Origin: CAYQDR01 sp964416315
GTDB lineage: Bacteria > Methylomirabilota > Methylomirabilia > Rokubacteriales > DASRDR01
Length of the DNA stretch: 9,056 nt
Assembly (NCBI GenBank): GCA_964416315.1
Contig: CAYQDR010000164.1
Coordinates: forward strand, 1 to 9,056
Reading direction: 5' to 3'
Part shown: one piece after another, positions 5,024-9,056 of the stretch
Numbering within the stretch: the first letter of the stretch is position 1
Layout: each line of letters starts with the position of its first letter
Program-made: the position numbers and the translations under genes
The notes under the pieces: generated by a model
What the model was told of the DNA's origin: nothing
Databases searched by the model: none
What the model saw: the letters and a program-made list of their open reading frames with translations, nothing else

Positions 5024-7914
5024 CGCCCTCTCGCAGCTTCCGTTGCAGCGCGTGGAGCGTCTGGAGCGCCTCGAGGGGCGTCATGGCGTCGGGCTCGAGC
5101 GCCGCGAGCGCCTCGAGGACCGGGTGGGGCACGGCCGGGAACAGGGCGAGCTGGCCGCTGGCGGCGCCCTCGGGTGGCGCCGGGGCCGGCGCCCGCTGCT
5201 CGAGCTCGCGCAGGAGCGCCCGCGCCCGCGCGACCACGTCGTCCGGGAGGCCGGCGAGGCGCGCCACCTGGATCCCGTAAGAGCGGTCCGTGCCACCGGG
5301 GCGCACCTGGTGCAGGAAGACGATGCCGTCTCGCCACTCGCGCACCGCCACGTGGACGTTGCGGACCCGCGGCAGCTCGGCGGCCAGACGCGTGAGCTCG
5401 TGGTAGTGCGTCGCGAACAGCACCTTGGCCCCCGGACACCGCTCGTGCAGGTGCTCGGCGACCGCCCAGGCGATCGCGAGCCCGTCGAAGGTCGAGGTCC
5501 CCCGGCCGATCTCGTCCAGCAGGACGAGGCTGCGGGAGGTGGCATACCGGAGGATCGCGGCGGTCTCGATCATCTCGACCAGAAACGTGCTCTGGCCCCG
5601 GAGGAGGTTGTCCTGCGCCCCGATGCGCGTGAAGATCCGGTCCACGACGCCGATCCGCGCCGAGCGGGCCGGGACGAAGCTTCCGAGCTGGGCCATGAGG
5701 GTGATGAGCGCCGCCTGCCGCATGTACGTGGACTTCCCCGCCATGTTGGGGCCGGTCAGGACCAGACAGCTCACCTCGCGCCCGTCCAGGACGAGGTCGT
5801 TCGGCACGAAGGGGGTCCCGTCCGTCCGGAGCTCGAGCACCGGGTGCCGCCCCTCGACGATCTCGAGCGCGGGCGAGACGTCCACGACCGGCCGCGCGTA
5901 CCCGCGCTCGCGCGCGACGTGCGCGAGGCCCGCCAGGGCGTCCAGGAGCGCGAGCCCGCGCGCCGTCCGGAGGAGCCGGTCGGCCTCGCGCGCGGCGCTC
6001 CGGCGCAGCTCGTCGAACAGCTCGAACTCGAGCCGGTTGGTCCGCTCCTCGGCGCCGAGGACCCTGGCCTCCTGCGCCTTGAGCTCGGGGGTGACGAAGC
6101 GCTCCGCGCCGACGAGCGTCTGCCGCCGGATGTATTCCTCGGGGACGAGCGCCGCGTGCGCCCTGGAGACCTCGATCCCGTAGCCGAAGACCCGGTTGAA
6201 GCGGACCCGCAGCGTCGGGACGCCCGTCCGTTCCCGCTCCCGGGCCTCCAGACCGGCGATCCAGGCCTTCGCCTCGCGCACCTCGCGGTGGAGGTCCGCG
6301 AGCGCCCGGCTGTACGACTCCCGGATCAGGCCGCCCTCGTGAGCCACGAGCGGCGGGTCGTCCACCAGCGCGGCCTCGAGGAGCTTCGCGAGCGGTGCGA
6401 GGTCCTCCAGCGAGTCGGCCGCCTCCCGGGCGAGGTCGGCCGCCACCTCCCGGGCCCGCTCCCGGACCGCGGGCAGCGGCCGGAGCGCCGTCCGCAGCGC
6501 CGCGAGATCGCGCGGCGTGGCGACCCCGAGGGCGATGCGGCTCGAAAGCCGTGCCAGGTCCCCGACCCCGGCCAGCTCGCCGCGCGCCGCCTCGAGGAGC
6601 GCCGGCGCCTCGACGAGCGCCTCGACCGCCCGCAGCCGCCGGTTGATCTCCGCCGGATCGCGCAGCGGCCGGAGGATCCACTGCCGCGTCAGCCGTCCGC
6701 CCATCGGGGTCACGGTCCGGTCGAGCGCCCAGAGCAGCGACCCGTGCGCCGTCCGCTCACCGAGGCTTTCGACCAGCTCCAGGTTGCGGACGGCTGCCTC
6801 GTCGAGCACCAGGTGGTCCTCCAGCTCGAGCCGCTGGACGCGCCGGAGGTGCGCGGGCGCCGCCTGCTGCGTCTCCGCGAGGTAGGCGAGGGCCGCGGCC
6901 GCCGCCCGTACCGCCGCCGGCTGGCCGCCGAGACCCAGCGCCTCGAGCGCCGCCACCCGGAACTGCTCCCGCACCCGCTCCTCGGCGCCGCGACCCGCGA
7001 ACTCCCCGGGGTCGCGGACGCTGACGACCACCCCCGCGTCGCGGAACCGGGCCACGATCGGCTCCTCGGCCAGCGTCGCGGGCACCAGCAGCTCCGCCGG
7101 GCGGCGGAGCAGGACGAGCGCGGCGAGGGCCGCGGCGTCGCGCGACTCGCCGACCCAGAAGTCCGCGGTCGTGATGTCCACCAGCGCGGCCCCGAGCCGG
7201 TCCTGAGCGCGGACGAGCGCCGCCAGGAAGTTGTGCTGGCGCCCGTCGAGCATCGCGAGCTCCGTCACGGTGCCCGGGGTGATCAAGCGGACGACCTCGC
7301 GGCGGATGAGCTTCCTGCCCTTGGCCGGCGCGCTCTCGACCTGGTCGCAGAGCGCCACCTTGTGGCCCGCCCGGATCAGGCGCGCGATGTAGCTCTCGAC
7401 CGCGTGGTGGGGAACGCCGGCCATCGGGATGGCCCCCTCCCCCTTCTGCCGGGAGGTCAGCGCGATGTCGAGCACGCGCGCCGCCACGGCGGCGTCCTCG
7501 TAGAACGCCTCGTAGAAGTCGCCCAGGCGGAAGAGCAGCACATAGTCCGGGTAGCGCCGCTTCCACTCGCGGTACTGGCGCATCATTGGGGTTAAGTCCG
7601 CGGCCGACACCCGCGAGGGGGGATGACCCTCGCCGACGGCCGCGGACGCGGGGGTTAAGTCCGCGGCCGACACCCGCGAGGGGGGATGACCCTCGCCGAC
7701 GGCCGNNNNNNNNNNNNNNNNNNNNNNNNNNNNNNNNNNNNNNNNNNNNNNNNNNNNNNNNNNNNNNNNNNNNNNNNNNNNNNNNNNNNNNNNNNNNNNN
7801 NNNNNCGGACGCGGGGCTCAAGTCGGCGCCCGACGTGCGCGTGCCCCGATCCGCCTCGGCGGCGGGCGCCGACGCTGCGGCCGCAGGCGGCAGCGGCCGC
7901 TCGGCTTCAGCCAC
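5013..7914 (-). CDS. mutS: DNA mismatch repair protein MutS (N-terminal part interrupted by assembly gap)
   Basis: MutS detects mismatches and recruits MutL. Recognisable features, in transcription order, are LTPMMRQY at the usual N-terminal start, the mismatch-contacting F-Y-E in GDFYEAF (Phe codon 7515-7517), the P-loop TGPNMAGKS (codons 5730-5756), Walker B DEIGRGTSTFDG (starting at 5516), FATHYHELT, and a C-terminal QLALF (5139-5153) that fits a beta-clamp-binding motif. I place the start at GTG 7914, because a GGAGGT site (7920-7925) lies 5 nt upstream and the encoded SGADLSPAS resumes the repeat SAADLTPAS across the gap. The frame agrees only if the true gap length is a multiple of three. 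The 100 N placeholder is not, so an automatic call would probably start at GTG 7673 (886 residues) or ATG 7586. The N terminus has an unusual extension with 21-residue repeats. The gene follows the HIT gene by 27 nt and overlaps mutL. Confidence 0.93.
5139..5153 (-). other. Beta-clamp-binding-like motif QLALF in MutS
   Basis: These codons read Q-L-A-L-F near the MutS C terminus, after an Ala/Pro-rich stretch and before HPVLEALAALEPDAMTPLEAL. The sequence and position match the Qx(S/A)LF-type clamp-binding motif known in bacterial MutS. Function is inferred from the motif only. Confidence 0.65.
7588..7705 (-). repeat. 63-bp in-frame tandem repeat in the mutS N-terminal coding region
   Basis: One complete unit (7588-7650) is followed by 55 bases of a second, identical over all 55, before the sequence runs into N. 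The period of 63 equals 21 codons, so the mutS frame stays open. The encoded unit begins VSAADLTPASAAV and ends HPPSR, and the last SAADLTP runs straight into the MutS core at PMMRQY. A diverged copy lies beyond the gap at 7806-7833. Identity between the full copies suggests recent expansion. Confidence 0.9.
7596..7647. repeat. Palindrome within each 63-bp repeat unit
   Basis: GTCCGCGGCCG (7596-7606) pairs perfectly with CGGCCGCGGAC (7637-7647). Inside, GCGAGGG (7613-7619) pairs with CCCTCGC (7627-7633) around a 7-base loop. The two stems are separated by a small internal loop (6 and 3 bases). Thus 52 of the 63 bases form one long hairpin. The second copy has the same arms up to the gap, and the first bases after the gap (CGGAC) would complete its right arm. 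Confidence 0.85.
7706..7805. other. Assembly gap of exactly 100 N
   Basis: The run is exactly 100 bases, the usual placeholder for a gap of unknown size. The flanks (GGCCG before and CGGACGCG after) join to restore the repeat unit perfectly with no missing bases or with any whole number of 63-bp units. The real copy number of the repeat is therefore unknown. Confidence 0.97.
7806..7833 (-). repeat. Diverged third repeat copy at the upstream edge of the array
   Basis: After completing the previous unit (7806-7813), the sequence GGGCTCAAGTCGGCGCCCGAC aligns without gaps to the start of the 63-bp unit, differing at a few bases. In the mutS frame it encodes SGADLSPAS against SAADLTPAS in the full copies. 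It may be the ancestral end of the array. The similarity fades beyond about 7833. Confidence 0.65.
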
Positions 7915-7919
7915 GCGCC

Positions 7920-7925
7920 ACCTCC
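7920..7925 (-). promoter_or_regulatory. Ribosome binding site deciding the mutS start
   Basis: The minus strand reads GGAGGT, 5 nt before GTG 7914. Neither GTG 7673 nor ATG 7586, the alternatives below the gap, has a comparable independent site, because both lie in or next to the repeat. Confidence 0.75.
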
Positions 7926-7941
7926 GTGCGCGTCCCCACCG

Positions 7942-8424
7942 TCACGCGCCGAGGTGTGGCCGGAGGCGCCGGAAGGTCTCGTCGAGACTTTCTGGCAGCA
8001 CCTTGGCCGACCCCACGACCGGCATGAAGTTCGTGTCGCCCGCCCAGCGCGGGACGACGTGCAGATGGAGGTGCCCCTCGACCCCCGCCCCGGCCGCGCG
8101 CCCCAGGTTCGCGCCGAGGTTGAAGCCGTCCGGCGTGTACACGGCCCGGAGCGCCGCGAGCGCGCGACGCGTCGCCCGCATGAGGTCCAGGCTCTCGGAC
8201 TCGTCGAGGTCTTCGGGCGAGGCGACGTGCCGCGTCGGCGCGACCATGAGGTGGCCGCTCGCATACGGGAAGGCGTTCAGCAGGGCGAAGGCCGTGCCCC
8301 CCCGGTGGAGAATCCAGTGCTTGGCGTCGTCGCCGGCGGCGAGCGCCGCGCAGAACAGGCACGCGGCCCGCCGTGCCTCGCCGCTCACGTACGCCATCCG
8401 CCACGGCGCCCAGAGGACATCCAT
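7942..8424 (-). CDS. HIT-family nucleotide-binding protein
   Basis: The 160-residue protein begins MDVLWAPWRMAYV, the opening of a well-known bacterial HIT subgroup. It then has CLFC (C22, C25), PTRHVAS (H66) and the histidine triad HLHLHVVP (118-125), with H120 the expected nucleophile. In related proteins the two cysteines and additional histidines bind zinc. The family hydrolyses or phosphorolyses dinucleoside polyphosphates such as Ap4A, or AMP conjugates. The substrate cannot be told from sequence. The ATG at 8424 lies only 7 nt after the T run of a terminator-like hairpin and has only a weak GAG as ribosome site. The stop is 27 nt before the mutS start, so it is probably the first gene of the mutS-mutL transcription unit or is reached by readthrough from the HU gene. 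Confidence 0.93.
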   Translation of the reverse strand: MDVLWAPWRMAYVSGEARRAACLFCAALAAGDDAKHWILHRGGTAFALLNAFPYASGHLMVAPTRHVASPEDLDESESLDLMRATRRALAALRAVYTPDGFNLGANLGRAAGAGVEGHLHLHVVPRWAGDTNFMPVVGSAKVLPESLDETFRRLRPHLGA

Positions 8425-8430
8425 GCGCTC

Positions 8431-8471
8431 AAAACGACGGGAGCAGGGCCGCGGTCGCGCCCTGCTCCCGT
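8431..8471 (-). terminator. Probable intrinsic terminator after the HU gene
   Basis: ACGGGAGCAGGGC (8437-8449) pairs perfectly over 13 bp with GCCCTGCTCCCGT (8459-8471) around a 9-base loop. On the minus strand the stem is followed by CG and then TTTT (8434-8431). The T run is short, so termination may be partial. The HIT start codon lies 7 nt further on. Confidence 0.65.
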
Positions 8472-8474
8472 AAC

Positions 8475-8490
8475 CCGGCCGAGGCCGGGA
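8475..8490. repeat. Small GC hairpin after the HU stop
   Basis: CCCGGC (8475-8480) pairs with GCCGGG (8484-8489) around a 3-base loop, between the HU stop and the larger terminator-like hairpin. No T run follows it. Confidence 0.45.
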
Positions 8491-8493
8491 CCG

Positions 8494-8778
8494 TCACGCG
8501 TTCACAAGCTCTTTGAGGCGCTTGCCGACCTTGAAGAAGGGCACGCGCTTCTCGGGCACGTTGACGCCGCTCCCGGTCTTCGGGTTCCGGCCCCGCCGGG
8601 CGTTCCGCCGGCGGACCCGGAAGCTCCCGAACCCGCGCAGCTCGACCTTCTCGGCTTTGGCGAGCGCGCCGGCGATGCTTTCGAAGACCGTATTGACGAT
8701 GAGCTCGGTTTCCTTCTTGGTGAGGTTGGCCACCTTGGCGACCTCGTCCACCAGGTCGGCCTTCGTCATCGTCGCCAC
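8494..8778 (-). CDS. HU/IHF-family DNA-binding protein
   Basis: The 94-residue protein matches the family over its whole length. It has an N-terminal helical dimer part (TKADLVDEVAKVANLTKKE), the conserved VELRGFGSF (45-53), a basic DNA-binding arm with RNPKTG (64-69) whose P66 is the expected intercalating proline, and VPFFKVGKRLKELV at the end. It bends and compacts DNA as a dimer. The VELRGFGSF and VP.F..GK.LKE features lean toward the IHF side, but HU and IHF subunits cannot be separated safely here. The start is GTG at 8778, because AAGGGGGAG lies 5 nt upstream; the internal ATG at 8769 is too far from it. It has its own promoter candidate 100 bp upstream and a terminator-like hairpin downstream, so it may be monocistronic. 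Confidence 0.95.
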   Translation of the reverse strand: MATMTKADLVDEVAKVANLTKKETELIVNTVFESIAGALAKAEKVELRGFGSFRVRRRNARRGRNPKTGSGVNVPEKRVPFFKVGKRLKELVNA

Positions 8779-8819
8779 GCTCGCTCCCCCTTCTCTGGCG
8801 ATCCCCGTCGCCGCCGTCC

Positions 8820-8843
8820 CGGCCCGCGAGGAGGCCCGGGCCG
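8820..8843. repeat. Hairpin in the HU leader
   Basis: CGGCCCG (8820-8826) pairs with CGGGCCG (8837-8843) around a 10-base loop, inside the roughly 90-nt untranslated leader predicted for the HU gene. It could affect leader stability, but in such GC-rich DNA a 7-bp stem may be chance. Confidence 0.35.
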
Positions 8844-8877
8844 ACCCTGCCCGTTGCAGATTGCCCGAGGCCGCCTC

Positions 8878-8907
8878 ACGCTAGCACGGCCCGAAAACGG
8901 CTGTCAA
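8878..8907 (-). promoter_or_regulatory. Candidate sigma70-type promoter of the HU gene
   Basis: On the minus strand there is a perfect -35 TTGACA (8907-8902), an 18-nt spacer and a -10 TAGCGT (8883-8878), which keeps the key T, A and final T and is preceded by an extended TGC (8886-8884). Transcription would start near 8871, giving a leader of about 93 nt. Confidence 0.5.
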
Positions 8908-8947
8908 GCCGCGGGGTTGTCCACACCTTCGGGCCCGTCGAGCCGCG

Positions 8948-8970
8948 CCCTGGCATGGCACTCGCCAGGG
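8948..8970. repeat. Hairpin between the right-edge ORF tail and the HU promoter
   Basis: CCCTGGC (8948-8954) pairs with GCCAGGG (8964-8970) around a 9-base loop. It lies after the stop at 8982 and before the HU promoter, where a terminator would be expected. There is no T run, so termination is only possible, not shown. Confidence 0.4.
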
Positions 8971-8981
8971 GCCGGTCGGAC

Positions 8982-9056
8982 TCACCGGGCGCCACGCGAC
9001 GCGGGAAGCCGTTCCATTCTACTGAGAGAGCGAAGGACGTCACCGTTCACTACCGC
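8982..9056 (-). CDS. Possible C-terminal tail of an upstream gene (partial, unidentified)
   Basis: One minus-strand frame is open from the right edge for 24 codons to a TGA at 8982-8984, reading AVVNGDVLRSLSRMERLPAS and a few more residues. The other two minus frames stop within the first few codons. It fits the end of a gene in the same direction as the rest, and a hairpin follows it. I do not recognise the product, and 24 codons can be open by chance at this GC content. Confidence 0.3.
   Translation of the reverse strand, partial: AVVNGDVLRSLSRMERLPASRGAR

Noticed and set aside
4689..7595. A 968-codon open frame on the plus strand opposite mutS and mutL
   Set aside because: It is antisense to clearly recognisable mutS and mutL. 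Its translation is Arg/Pro/Glu/Asp/His-rich without any family motif, and long antisense frames are expected at this GC content.
7588..7705. CRISPR array
   Set aside because: The repeat has no spacers: the unit is a continuous 63-bp tandem repeat inside an open coding frame, and there are no cas genes nearby.
7588..7705. On/off phase variation of mutS by repeat slippage
   Set aside because: A 63-bp unit keeps the frame whatever the copy number, so slippage would change length but not switch the gene off.
6757..7914. A 385-codon minus-strand frame running from GTG 7914 through the N run
   Set aside because: Its first 36 residues are the true MutS N terminus, but after the 100 N it continues in the wrong frame because the placeholder is not a multiple of three. 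It is a chimera caused by the gap.
8908..9056. tRNA or other structured RNA gene at the right edge
   Set aside because: I looked for a T-loop GGTTCGA-type sequence and a paired acceptor stem on both strands and saw neither; only one 7-bp hairpin is present.

Overview
The window is a GC-rich chromosomal segment of a Gram-negative-type bacterium. All convincing genes lie on the minus strand, packed closely or overlapping. Read 5'->3' on that strand the order is: [tail of an unidentified upstream ORF] - HU/IHF-family DNA-binding protein - HIT-family nucleotide-binding protein - mutS - mutL - miaA - hflX - CsgG-like exported protein (cut by the left window edge). The exact 100-base run of N shows a scaffolded draft assembly, possibly metagenomic. 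High GC, an endonuclease-type MutL and this gene order would suit a deltaproteobacterial or Methylomirabilota/Rokubacteria-like genome. That placement is inference only.

Region by region (right to left, the direction of transcription). 8982-9056 holds at most the last 24 codons of an unrecognised ORF. 8779-8981 holds a hairpin, a good sigma70-like promoter and the HU leader. 8494-8778 is the HU/IHF gene, followed by two hairpins, the second terminator-like. 7942-8424 is a HIT protein. 5013-7914 is mutS, whose N-terminal coding part contains a 63-bp in-frame tandem palindromic repeat that broke the assembly. 3293-5023 is mutL, overlapping mutS by 11 bp. 3217-3286 holds three consecutive hairpins. 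2215-3183 is miaA, and 894-2240 is hflX, overlapping miaA by 26 bp. 1-864 is the CsgG-like gene.

Functionally the core is a mismatch-repair pair. MutS carries a beta-clamp-binding-like QLALF motif. MutL carries the metal-binding endonuclease motifs and a clamp-like QASLF motif. Together they fit a MutH-independent, clamp-directed repair pathway. miaA (tRNA i6A37 synthesis) and hflX (ribosome-splitting GTPase) form the translation-quality part seen downstream of mutL in many bacteria, here without hfq.

I see no novel multi-gene system, no mobile element, no CRISPR array and no RNA gene. The most unusual item is the palindromic repeat inside the mutS reading frame. Next are the triple hairpin between mutL and miaA and the glycine-rich replacement of the expected membrane hairpins in the CsgG-like protein.
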